NCBI GenBank assembly: GCA_002205965.3
Contig: NADL03000022.1
Span: 124,001 to 188,000 of the forward strand
Length of the DNA: 64,000 nucleotides
Source of the DNA: Kappaphycus alvarezii
Lineage: Eukaryota; Rhodophyta; Florideophyceae; Gigartinales; Solieriaceae
Direction of reading: 5' to 3'
Position numbers and translations under genes: made by a program
In this document: one piece after another, positions 1 through 10,079 of the stretch
How positions within the stretch are numbered: position 1 is the stretch's first letter
Layout of the letters: each line of letters starts with the position of its first letter
Notes under the pieces: generated by a model
The model's database searches: none
Told to the model about the DNA's origin: nothing
Seen by the model: the letters and a program-made list of their open reading frames with translations, nothing else

Positions 1-1060
1 CTTTTAAGCGATGTCGGCAATAAGCTATCTACAATTCGGCCAATGCGGCAGTTGGTTTGGTTGTCAAGAGACAGATTAGCTTCACAGCGCGATGAACATT
101 TTTTAGCGGTTGTGAACAGCCAAACATCATGTCGTGCGACACATCAATCAAAGAGCTCACCATCTGCCTGGGCACAAAAGTTATAGTTCAAGTCAAGGAG
201 AAATAAATTATGCCAACTTGTGATGGATGAAAGAAAATGAAAGAAAAAGAAGGAATAAAAACCGTCAATAAAGGCCAAAACAGAAGCGTCGAAATGGTGA
301 GTCAGTGCTCCTGTACAGTAGCTTTAACTAATACAGACACACTCATTCCGGAACCAATTTCCCTTAAATTTGATAGAATGTCATATTCTTTATATCATGT
401 ACTGTACAGCTCTGGACGTTTTGCCATTACAAAATTCCCGATAGAGGTCCTCTTATCAATTACATATGCTTGTAGTTGTTGGTCAAGGGATCTGCGCTTC
501 GGAAATGTCTTGAAACCATGGCTGTTTACACTAAGATCACATTACAGAAGATACTACCCGTCGAAGGGCACCATTTTCAACAGTTTTCGTTAATGGTGGC
601 GAGAAATGGCACAACATTTTTTAGAGAGAGGAAATAGCAAAACCGTTAGGTTGTAACAACTATGCAGCAGCCACACCAGTATTAGATATTTCCATACGAA
701 AGACGTGGCGGTTAATCAATGGTGGTCAAGATGTATTTTGAAAACTGATTAAATTTCGCAGCCCAGTATTTATTTATGGGTTGACAAAGACCACACTATT
801 TCAGGCTTTACATTTGAATTCAAAAAGACAGCAATGAGAAATCCAGCCAAGACCGTTGCTGTGAGGTAACACTCCGGAGAAATTAATTCACAATCCGCAC
901 TGTCATTTTTCAGTTCACGAAACCCTCTGTAGATGATTCCGAAGCAGACCCTTGCCCTTACGATAAAAATGATACCTATTGGGCGATGTTTGGTGATCTC
1001 CAGTTAATTCCACACTTGTTACGCTTTCCTTGATGGTGCAGGACACGCAATCCGACATAT
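1..1060. other. No gene recognised
   Basis: Short open frames only, the longest 118 codons at 237-593, with no recognisable motif and no support from composition. Two small CTGTACAG palindromes occur near 311 and 400. Nothing else stands out. Confidence 0.5.
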
Positions 1061-2330
1061 GGCCGCTAACTAACTGTAAGACCACCTATTCTGTAAGTAA
1101 TCCAAATTCAACAAAGACCCTTGTACCAGTAAGGTGGGGAAATCCAGCTCCGACATGTTATTCCGCCGGTTTTCGTCGTTGGACACCCCCTTGTCCAACG
1201 CCGTCTGGTTCCACGAACGCAACAGCTCCACTACAATCCCTTCCTGCTAAGCCATGGAATCCACAATCTCCACGTCGTTCATTTCCGACGTGTGCAAGCC
1301 CCCCATATCCTCCGAAGGCCTGAAAAAGCCCGCTTTAACCAAGTTCCAATAGAGAGACCCGCTTGAAACTGGGGCATTCGCAAATCTCACCTTCACTTGC
1401 CCAGTCCACCGCTCACTATACAAGTACAAAAGCCGGTACATCAAGTACGACCTTCGTGCATCTCACCCACACGCCCGTCCCGACTCGAGGACACGCTTGT
1501 TCCCAAAATACCCACACCAAATTCATTTTCAATAGCAGCCGCATCCCGGCTCAACGTGAGGACTGCCGCAAGTAAAGAGCAATCACCACCAACCATCCCC
1601 ATAACCTTGTCCCCCAAAAAACCCTCTCACGACTCACCGACAAACCATCTCCTCTACTCGCCACGCCTTATCTCGCCAGCAAAACCAAACCTTCCCAACT
1701 CTGCACACTTCGCAACTGCCACGATTTCACACCGTCTTTCGTCCGCTGATTTCGACGTAGAAACCAACGCTCCAAGCTGGCCACACGAAAAGCAGAAATG
1801 TCAACATTGACTCAGCAACTAAATCACCTTGACTAGTTGGGAGTGCAAGCGTCGCTGCATACCGCCTGCAACGCAAACGTGCACATCCTTGATCACAACC
1901 GATTGTGTCATGATGCGTTTCCATCGAACTGCAACGGCTCACATATCTAGTCCATCACAAACAATACGCCCTTGCAAAAGGACGCATCCGGGAGTTTGCT
2001 CCAGGACACGCGGCGGTGGAAGACTGTGTGCAGATATTTTGCAGGCGTGGTGCGGCCTTTGCACGGGTTTGTAAGCAAATGGCGGATGGAAATTTTGGGC
2101 GGGATGGGTTTTGAAGCGAGGAGGCGGAAGGAACGCGTGGGTTGGTGTTTTTTGGTTGCGGTGGGGGCGGGGGTGGAAGGGAGGTGCTCGGCGGGGAATT
2201 CCCGCTGGGAGAACGCGAGGAATTGCGTGATGGAAGTTTGCAGCGCTTGAGGAGTTGGTTTGGGCAGTTGAGCGGGTAATAAATGGCGGGTTTCGGGTGG
2301 TGGAACGTGCGCCGTGGGACGAATTTGGTG
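1061..2330 (-). CDS. Unrecognised, frame-interrupted coding region
   Basis: I do not recognise the product. On the minus strand, consecutive protein-like stretches follow one another but jump between frames about five times. They include segments containing FLAFSQREFP (near 2220), KDVHVCVAGGMQRRL (near 1880), MGMVGGDCSLLAAVLTL (near 1610), SLYWNLVKAGFFRPSED (near 1340) and QEGIVVELLRSWNQTALDKG (near 1240). An in-frame TAG separates the last two. The region is richer in GC than its flanks, and its upstream end (about 2100-2330) is G-rich on the plus strand, so pyrimidine-rich on the coding strand, like the leaders of the other genes here. The frame jumps resemble those in the conserved genes further on, so this is probably one host gene of roughly 350-400 codons. 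Boundaries, start codon and function are unknown. Confidence 0.35.
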
Positions 2331-2339
2331 GACAGTGTG

Positions 2340-2780
2340 TCTTGTATGGGTGGTAGATGGACAGTAAGTACTGTATTATACGTACAGTAGGGGATCATGG
2401 ACAACTGACAAAAATTGCATTTAGGGATTTTGCTTTACAGTGTGATGTGGGACAGTAGTGGATTCTGCAACGGACAGTGCTGTAGGCATAGTACAGTATT
2501 GTACTAATGTAAACGGCAGTATACTGTACTGAACCGCGCTAGATATTGTACGGTACTGTAATTGTTTACTGCAACAGGATTTACAATACTCTACTGTACA
2601 GTACTGCACCGTACAGTAGTGTACCGACTGCAATTGCCTGTGTAGGCAATGCAGGTCGACTACTTTCGAAGAGAAATACTCTGAGGAACTACCAAGATTC
2701 CTACATTATACAGCACAGTAAGTGTGCAGCCCTACACTGCAAGGAATACTGTTATTGTGTTTACTGAAGGCAGAATGATT
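2340..2780. repeat. Dense cluster of CTGTAC/GTACAG palindromes
   Basis: More than ten overlapping or near-palindromic words of the type TACTGTAC, GTACAGTA and CAGTACTG occur in about 400 bp, for instance around 2365, 2495, 2525, 2560, 2595 and 2715. They share no obvious longer unit. The cluster begins immediately upstream of the minus-strand coding region, so it could lie in its promoter. Similar clusters recur at 3.3, 21.1-21.4, 26.0-27.1 and 28.3 kb. Confidence 0.6.
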
Positions 2781-3879
2781 CTGTCAAAGATCAAGGCAGT
2801 GCAGGGATCTAAACAACTTGATGCTGCGGGAACTTTGCGCAGACTGGTGGTTGTTGGTGCCGTTGGATTCATCAATGACCCATGAAAATTTAAGCCGCAG
2901 TAAACTCGGTTTATGACAAGGAGTAACAGAGAGAGAAAGATGGAGAAAACAAACCCTGAAAATGCATCATACGCTATGGTTTGCTGTTCCTCTCTAGCTA
3001 GCTATACGAATGAATACACCATTACTGAGGGATCAATGAGCGTTTATAGGCCAAAACCTGATAAGCCTTCATCTCTGTGTCATGTCGCAGTTGACAGAAT
3101 TGTAAAGTACTGTGCTCTTCAGTGGTACCCTTCGGGTACAGCGACTCAGGGAAATGTTTGGCAACTGTAAAAGCTACTGGCGTTCGGGCAAAACCTGCGG
3201 TAGAAAAAAACGGGTGACCAGAGGACCTAAAAGAAAACGGTTGTTGCATAGCAGGCCATTGGACAATTGGCGAATCTGCGCATAACAAAATGGCGTGTTG
3301 GAAATGCTTTCGGAAATTTTCGGTATTGCACAGTACAGTACTGTACTGTACTGTAAAATACCGAAAATTTCCTTAGCAGGTACAGTCATTACGGCAGTAT
3401 GGCATACTTGTCAGGCATCGAATGTGTAGCATCTTGTTATTTACGGGTTATTTATGGTGTACTATGAAGATTGCGAATTCATTTCCTCACTGGTGAGCGT
3501 TGCCCCAAAACTCAGACCGACATCAAATAGAGTGGGTAACGATCTTTCTTGTTGTTTCTCGATGTTAATCTATCTTTGGGGCAATGTACTCGCCCTACAA
3601 TAATTAGAGGTATTTATGTGATATTCATGGTTTTTCGTCTAATTTCTACACAAGCTTAGATTTTTTATTTTTCTGTCCAATTGATGTTGATTTCTACGGC
3701 ACCAATACATGCCGCCAGGGATGTTCAAAGTGTGGTGTGAAATAACCAGGTCTATAGCCAAATGTCCAGTTTGAATGAACTGGCCTTGAATAGTTATGAT
3801 ATTGCAGCACAAATACTGAAGCATTTCATCCAAACCAGTCTGTCATAGCTCCGCCCCGCGCTCTTTTTATCATTCCCCG
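2781..3879. other. Intergenic stretch without a recognised gene
   Basis: Apart from the inverted repeat at 3312-3372, I see only short, unrecognised open frames. The stretch separates the minus-strand region at 1.1-2.3 kb from the leader of the channel gene. Confidence 0.45.
3312..3372. repeat. Inverted repeat around a CTGTAC palindrome core
   Basis: Two perfect 16-bp arms (3312-3327 and 3357-3372, first arm GGAAATTTTCGGTATT) flank a 29-bp core made almost entirely of alternating CAGTAC and CTGTACTGTA words. The whole unit could fold into one long hairpin. It may be a miniature inverted-repeat element or an expanded palindrome. No target duplication is obvious. Confidence 0.7.
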
Positions 3880-4530
3880 ATGCGATTGCAAACCTGTCTT
3901 ACGCCCGAAATTACTCGTCGAAACACCTTAACCTCCACAGTCTCTCTCGTCCCGCAGTTTCCTAGTCCCAGTCCATTATATTTTACCCAAACGCCAGCCG
4001 CTGCATTCTTCTCTGTTTCATACTCTGCATATCAGCCAGGTGTATTTCTTCCCATTACAATCCTTAAACTCCACGCAGTCTTGCCGTTCCAATCCCCACG
4101 CCTCCGTAGTTGTCAATGCAATCACGGCTCACTTTCCCACTCTTCCTTAAACATCCCCATCTCAATCCACGCTTCCCTTGACACCTCACCTTCCTCCTAG
4201 TATCAATTTCTCCCCTCACCCTGCTTTGAGCCCTTCCACCTCTCGCGTCTCTTCAGTTCCATCCCGTACTCTCTCGCAACTCCCAAATCTTTGCTGCCAC
4301 CGAAGTCAAAGACCCGTTATATTTCACTACCGCTCACGATCAACTTGGCCTATACCGCGCACCTCACTGTCGCCACTTTACCTACATCGCCACAAGTCAG
4401 CCAAATCCCCTTCCGTCTTCAAGCAGTTGCTCACCGTCGATATAGTCTCCCCCTCCACCATTACAATCCGCATTCCCGTCTCCTCACGTCGCAACAAACT
4501 CCGTGCGTACGACGAAACTACTCCTCTCCT
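3880..4530 (+). promoter_or_regulatory. Pyrimidine-rich leader upstream of the channel gene
   Basis: About 650 bp with a strong excess of C and T on the plus strand directly ahead of the SLAC1/TDT-like gene. Long open frames cross it only because the composition is low in stop codons. Immediately before the chosen ATG, one frame reads DETTPLL, an acidic di-leucine type motif, so the protein may start further upstream than annotated. Role as promoter or 5' UTR is inferred from position and from the same pattern at the other genes. Confidence 0.4.
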
Positions 4531-4534
4531 AACC

Positions 4535-5655
4535 ATGGACACTCCTGCCAACGATGACTCTTCTCGAATACCGTCTTGGCGACGCTGGTTGTCCAGTGGG
4601 ATATATCCCACAATGCTGTCCCCCTCGCCTTTTCGCATTCACTGCCTTGTGGCAGACTGCCTCCCTTCATTTTGGCGAGCGAGTCATTCCGCCACAAATC
4701 TGGTTTGTCTTGTACTACCTCTCCTGCCTCATCCTCAGCATCTCCGCACTGCTCTACATCACCCGTGCCATAATCTATCCGCCGGCCATTCCGTCTGATT
4801 CAATCACCCCCGTCTCATCAACTTTTTCTTCATGCCCGTCATGATAGGTGCACTCTGTGTACTCACTACTCCGCCACATCTTCGCAGTCTCTTCAATTCC
4901 GTGTGGATTCTACACCTAGCGTTGTATCAAGTCTCACTCGCTCTCTACCTGTATGGAGAATGGCTCTTCGGGTCCCAGCCCACCACCATCATCCACCCAC
5001 TCGTCTTCATGCAAACTATTGGCTATTTCCTCTGCGCCAATATTGCTGCCTTTGCAACTGGTCGACCAGGGCTATGCGATGCTTTCCGTTGGATGCATCT
5101 TTTGGCTCTCGTCTTCATCACTAACTTTCAGCACCTTTCCCATGCTCTTGACAAGCGCATGGAGAAGCCCCAGCCCACCTTCTTCCTGTTTATTGCCCTC
5201 CTGCACAAGCCGCCCTCGCCTTCTTTTTCTTGAACCAGGCCGAAAACTCAACGGGCTCCGGTCTTCTAAACATCTCCGCTGGTGATGGCATTTGGCCGCG
5301 AACGGCCGAGGCATTCTTGTACATTGACCTCTTCCTGTACATGCTCATGTTTCGTCTCTTTCCTACCTTCTGGACGCAGAATTTTCGGTGTCGTGGTGGG
5401 CATAATTTTTCCCTTTGAGCGCAGCTGCTAGCACCTCCATATGGCGATTTAAGGCAGAGGGTACGAACTTTTTGGGCTGTAATTAGTGCCAGTTTGGCCA
5501 TTGCTGCCACGATAGCCATGGTAACGGTCTCGTGTTTTATGGTTTGGGCTGTCACTTCAGGCCGGACCCCAAACAACCCCGCGTCCCTAAGCGGGTATGA
5601 GAAGTACTATATGGAAACTCAGCAGCAACGGGGAGAGCACCAGCTTGATCCATAG
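4535..5655 (+). CDS. SLAC1/TehA-type (TDT family) anion channel, frame-interrupted
   Basis: Predicted membrane protein of the voltage-dependent anion channel family (plant SLAC1, bacterial TehA, fungal malate/sulfite transporters), which moves anions such as nitrate, chloride, malate or sulfite across membranes. Family signatures appear in order on the plus strand: DISHNAVPLAF and FTALWQTA (first helices), LISALL-like helix at about 4740, the HPRLINFFFMP motif at about 4810-4840 (compare HPVRVNFFFAP in plant SLAC1), the LYLYGEW helix near 4945, PTFFLFIA near 5180, then PAQAALAFFFLNQ, LYIDLFLYMLMFRLF, FSVSWWA, FPLSAAAS, and a last helix AVISASLAIAATIAMV before a hydrophilic tail ending at TAG 5653-5655. 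These pieces lie in different frames, with at least five single-base frame changes and a TAA (near 5402) where the family has a tyrosine. Total length of about 370 codons fits the family. ATG 4535 is the best visible start. Either a pseudogene or, given the neighbouring genes, a sequence with uncorrected indels. Confidence 0.75.
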
Positions 5656-5950
5656 GCAAATTTTGTAGAATGCCTTGTGCTCGACATCTGGTACTCAAAG
5701 CGTTGTGTCCAGAAACTATGAGAATAGCAAAGGCACACAGGCTGAATGCTGCTGTACAGGCAATAGTAAATAGTAGAGCGAAACAGGCACTAACTTTTTC
5801 AAATTATCACGATCCCGAGTGGTTTGCAAGACGTGCTGTCGTCCTTTTAGTGGCGAGTGCAAACTATGTCATAGAGAAATCGTTCGCCGTATCGGACTTG
5901 AATGTTACGTGAAATCCGTATCTCACCTACTGCTGAGGATGGAAAGGCCG
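5656..5950. other. Short gap without a recognised gene
   Basis: The interval between the channel stop and the 3' end of the hAT transposase contains one 80-codon open frame at 5670-5912 with no recognisable features. Confidence 0.4.
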
Positions 5951-5951
5951 T

Positions 5952-8900
5952 CTACGAGAAGTAAATTATTCCTAGAAAGGCAAGCTTCGGGACGTCTGAA
6001 GGGTCATTTCCGATTAGATCCCGCTTGTAATCCCCAAGAGGTGCATTTTTCCGGTTCGCGCGACAAGTGACTGGAATTAGTGCGTACTGCAGAGCCACTT
6101 TTGTCAACACCGGCCATTTTTGCTGGTTAGCTTTCCAGTAGTCTTCGGTATTATTTTCACTGATACCAACGTCCACCACTGGTTCGGTCATGTATGCATT
6201 CACTGCAGATGACAACAAGTCTCGATCACCAATCATCGAATCCATAAATTGGTCAAAGGAGGAAGTCCCTGCAGTCTGGTCAGGGGTGCTTCGTTGCCCC
6301 ATAGGTTTTACACTTCGCAATGCTTCATAACGCCTTCTCTCATTTTCACATGCTCGGGAAACTCTGTCTCGCGCCGCTCGCAATTGTTCCTGGCCAAAAT
6401 AGTACCCCTTGAAATGCGGATCAAGTAGTTGCACAGAGTAGATTTCATCACACTGAAACCTTTCATAGTGGTAATTTGTCTCTCTGAATGCGTATGCGCA
6501 GACATCCTTCAGCTCCCCAGCAGCACCTTGGTAGAGGGCATCCATTTTATCTGCCAATTGCTTCAAAGCCGGAATTGCGTACGAAACTTGTTGACTCAAA
6601 AGTGCCGAACCTGGGTGTCTCGTTTCCTGTACCAACTCAATCGTGTGCGCAAACGGCAGAAGCACTTCCTTAAACATTTCCAACTCAGACTTATTCATGC
6701 AAAGGATATCTATATCCTGATCCCCCCTTGCTTCTTTAGAACTGCCTGGATGGGTTCGATATGGTCTGTGAAATATTCCAGGCATCTAACAAATTCTCAA
6801 GGGAGAGACGCACAAGGGGCAGCGAAGGTTGCAGGACGAGAAGTGACACTCTCAGACTTGAGGTAACTGCTGTCAGACCATGCCTTGTACATTCCTCTGC
6901 TCATCGGCTCAATGTAGCGGCGAACCACCGTATCGTTCTCGCAAAATGTCTTTGCCGCTATTCCTGTAGCGTGCTCACAAGGCACTGAATGACTGGGATG
7001 CCATCTGCAGAATGAGTAAACGAACCTCAGAAGACTCGTTGACATCCGGTGGGCCGGGTCCTCGACTGGCATCAGTGTAACCTCGAAGTTGACGAGAATT
7101 CGTGGACGACCCCGATCCTTCGCGGCAAACTCCATTGAGTTCTCTGCGGTGGTCATCGCGATGAATATAGCAGCCCTGCCAGCTCTGAGGAACTACCAGG
7201 CATCACTATAGCTATTACTTTTTCGCGGATGCCCCATTTCGCTATAGCCCATTCAACATGTTCAATGAGTTTCTTTTGCCATCATTTCGAGAGTCGATCG
7301 GAGGTCGTGTAAGCTTAGTGCTGTTTGGTATAGAGGGATGACAGTTCCCTATTCCACACAATTTTGCGCGCGGTGTGACCCTCATTAATGACTTGATCCT
7401 CTGAGATCACAGCCAAGCAAATATGCTTCACAATACACCCTTCCTCATTGTACCGACAAAGCAGTGTCTTTTCCATCCCATTCGATTCCACGACAATTAC
7501 AAGCTTCTCTGCTTTAGCCAGTAAAAGCTTAAGCTTTGCCTGAAGAGCCTCAATCTGGGCAGGTAAGATAGACGCCCTCATTCTCGTTACGCTCGGGAAC
7601 ACCACATGAACAGAGGCACCTGCAAAGAGGGCAGTAAACCCCTTCGACTTGGATGCAGCAAGTGGCAGCTCCATAATAGCAAGGCAGTCCAAGAGCCCGT
7701 ATCAACATTTCGACCCTTTGAATGTACTGGATCAGGCGGGGCTCCGGGGGGCTGCCCTTCGATGTCAGTTGGTTGCCCTCTACCTGTTTTGTTCCCTCCT
7801 ATCTTGGTGTACCCCAAGTAACGCATCTTATCACCATTCACCGAAAGCTCAAACGCGCCTCTCTTCTCATCTGTAGCAGTCCTTGTGCGAAACTGCGTCA
7901 TACCAACGGCAGGATCAGTAAAGCTGGCATGAGGTGCAACGAAATCGCGGTCCGAGGGAGCCGGCATATCAACCGACGACTCCTCCACAGGTTTATGGGT
8001 CAGGCGCCCATTAATGGCAGCTGGATGTGAACCGTTTACATGAATGGCGGCATCGCCAACATGAAATCGTGCGATCGTGAACGTTATTTATGTGCTCAGT
8101 AGGGAGCTGCAGATGATCAGTGGCAGAATGCGCAGTCTGTGCGAGAGAAATTCAGTTGGGGTTGATTATGGGATTGGTCCGGTGACTCGATTGGGGTCGT
8201 GTTGGAATTCACAAAACCCAGATCTCGCTTACCATGGAACGAGAGCGAGTTCTCTGTCTTATAATGTTGTGGATGCCGATGCTCAAGGTGCTTGCGAAGG
8301 TTCGTAGTTTCTCGCAAGGTTGCGACCTCGAGGGATTTTCTCACGGCAAATGAGGCATATACCCACGTTCGGGTCTTGGTCCGACTCTCGAAGAAATTCC
8401 AGACGAATGACCGTTTCTGCCTCTTACGGGGGGAGCGGTGCGGAAGCTCAGAGGTACCATTGGGTTCCCGACGTCTGAGGTGACGTTTGTTAGCCAGGTG
8501 TTCTCTTCTGCCAATAGGCGGTTGGTCAGGGCCGATGGCATTTGGCAGTTTTCCGACATTGGCATGATTGGGTTGGGACCATTGTATAGTAGATGCTCGA
8601 CCGGAACATGTGCTTTCTGGCGTGGAGCAAATTGGGAGGGGGGCAGGCACGAACGGAGCACCCAGCGAGTTATGGTTGGCGTGCCATGGGATTGTGAGTT
8701 TGGAGTCGCGGATTGTTGATGATGATTGCTCAACGGTTGGAGCAAAGGCAGAGGGGCCGGAGGAGTGTGAGAGGTAGGATGCGAGACCGGTTGCGACGGA
8801 AGCGGATGAGAGAGTGGTTGAGAAAATTTCTTGGGTGTGAGAGGCCATTGTTGGAAGGTAGTTGCTGTTGTGAACGAGGAAGACCGTGGATGGGATTGTT

Positions 8901-9016
8901 AGACTGCGATTGGTGATGTAGAAAGCCAGAGACAGACTGATTGGCGACGGGGTTCTCAAATCTGTTTGAAGAGTTGGGGGTTCTGGTTGGACAAGTGACA
9001 TGGCAAGTCCGGGCAC
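5952..9016 (-). mobile_element. hAT transposase gene with BED zinc finger, decayed
   Basis: A minus-strand hAT-superfamily transposase, which would excise and insert DNA by an RNase H-like fold. Near 8400-8240 a BED finger can be read. It starts with the aromatic motif FVWNFFES, then GICLICREK supplies the CxxC pair in a neighbouring frame, then TTNLRKHLEHRHPQHY supplies the paired histidines. Basic residues (RKRQKR) precede the finger. The middle (about 8000-6800) is broken into several frames, including FPSVTRMRASILPAQIEAL and CEHATGIAAKTFCENDTVV. The C-terminal part is open for 277 codons (6785-5952) and contains a long helical stretch and the dimerisation region (YWKANQQKWPVLTKVALQYA, then the degenerate continuation IPVTCRANRKNAPLG). 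The usual SxxSER-like signature there is altered. No terminal inverted repeats or 8-bp target duplications were found. A pyrimidine-rich leader precedes it, as at the host genes, so a host-adopted copy is possible. Confidence 0.72.
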
Positions 9017-9375
9017 CGCAAATTGCAGAGGCTGAGAATTTTGCGGGCTTCCGGTTGAGAGTGAGGTGGGAAGGCAGACGGTACCGAAGTTGGGATCTCG
9101 CTCGACTCCAGGACAGAGTCCGGGTCTGGTTGGGAGATGTTAAGGTACTGAAACATGTGCGCCTATGTTCCAGAGAAAGCAAGTGTGCTTGAGGACTCTG
9201 CGAAATATGAGGAACAAGTTATACCTGCCACGATGTCAGGGAAAATAGATCACAAGGTGTAAGCGATGCAGGGTACCTTGTGGGACGTGGATTGAAGATT
9301 CAAAAATTCCGAACCATCAAGAAAGGCAACGGAAGAGCGGGGGCGATACGACAGTAGAGCGGAGCACAAGAGAAG

Positions 9376-9930
9376 TCAATGTGCCCAAGTATTCGGCCTA
9401 GTGAACGAAGTGGTGAACGAGTGGGGTTTTCGATGAAACTGCAATGGAAGTAGGTTGAAAATGCAATGTGAAGAGGGAGTTATGGAAGAGAGGGGGGCTG
9501 CGGTGCAGATGATGGTGTGCGATGTCAACGACAGAAAGATATGATACAGTAAAGATGGGGATGGTAAGGATTTGCGGTGAGGAAGAGGAAACAGGGAGAG
9601 GGAAGGGGGTGTGGAGTAGCGCAAAGGCCAGTAAGAACGAGAGACAGCAAGAATGGTATAGAGTTTGGATGGGTAGATGCAGAGGGGGGAGAACAGCTTG
9701 AATAGCTTGCAGCAGAGAGTATGCAGCTGGGAACGGAAGCGGGTCAGGAAAGATTTGGTGTTGGGTGGAGAAGAGAGGCCAGACGACGAGAGAGAGCAAG
9801 GAAAATGTGAGAGGTGAAGGCAGGTGGGGCTGAGATAAAGTAGAGAACGGATCAGGCGAGATGGCGGTGGCGAGGAGCAGATGAGTGTCGGGTATCTTTT
9901 GGACAAAAGGTATTTCAATGCCAAGCAAGG
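9376..9930 (-). promoter_or_regulatory. Pyrimidine-rich (minus strand) leader ahead of the BED/hAT gene
   Basis: About 550 bp almost purely purine-rich on the plus strand, hence C/T-rich on the minus strand. Two overlapping minus-strand frames stay open for about 180 codons each (9376-9924 and 9398-9928), but both read as S/L/P-rich low complexity, so I treat them as an effect of composition. The position, upstream of the minus-strand transposase, matches the leaders of the other genes. Confidence 0.4.
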
Positions 9931-10079
9931 GAACTATTGAGGAATGGGTCAGGCGTGGAAATGGAGAAGTCTTCTTGACGAAGCGAAAAAAGGTAAATTA
10001 TGAGCAAGATGGAGGTTTGGGCAAGGGCAACTGGTACGGGGCCATCGTGGAGTTGGGAAACCAGGGGTAAAGAATCTTA

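Noticed and set aside
237-593. 118-codon open frame near the left end
   Set aside because: No recognisable content or supporting composition.
3880-4534. Long plus-strand frames before the channel gene as coding sequence
   Set aside because: S/P/T-rich translations from biased composition. Only the last few codons (DETTPLL) look protein-like.
9376-9928. Two overlapping minus-strand frames of about 180 codons
   Set aside because: Both translate to S/L/P-rich low complexity because the strand is nearly pure pyrimidine. Better explained as a leader tract.
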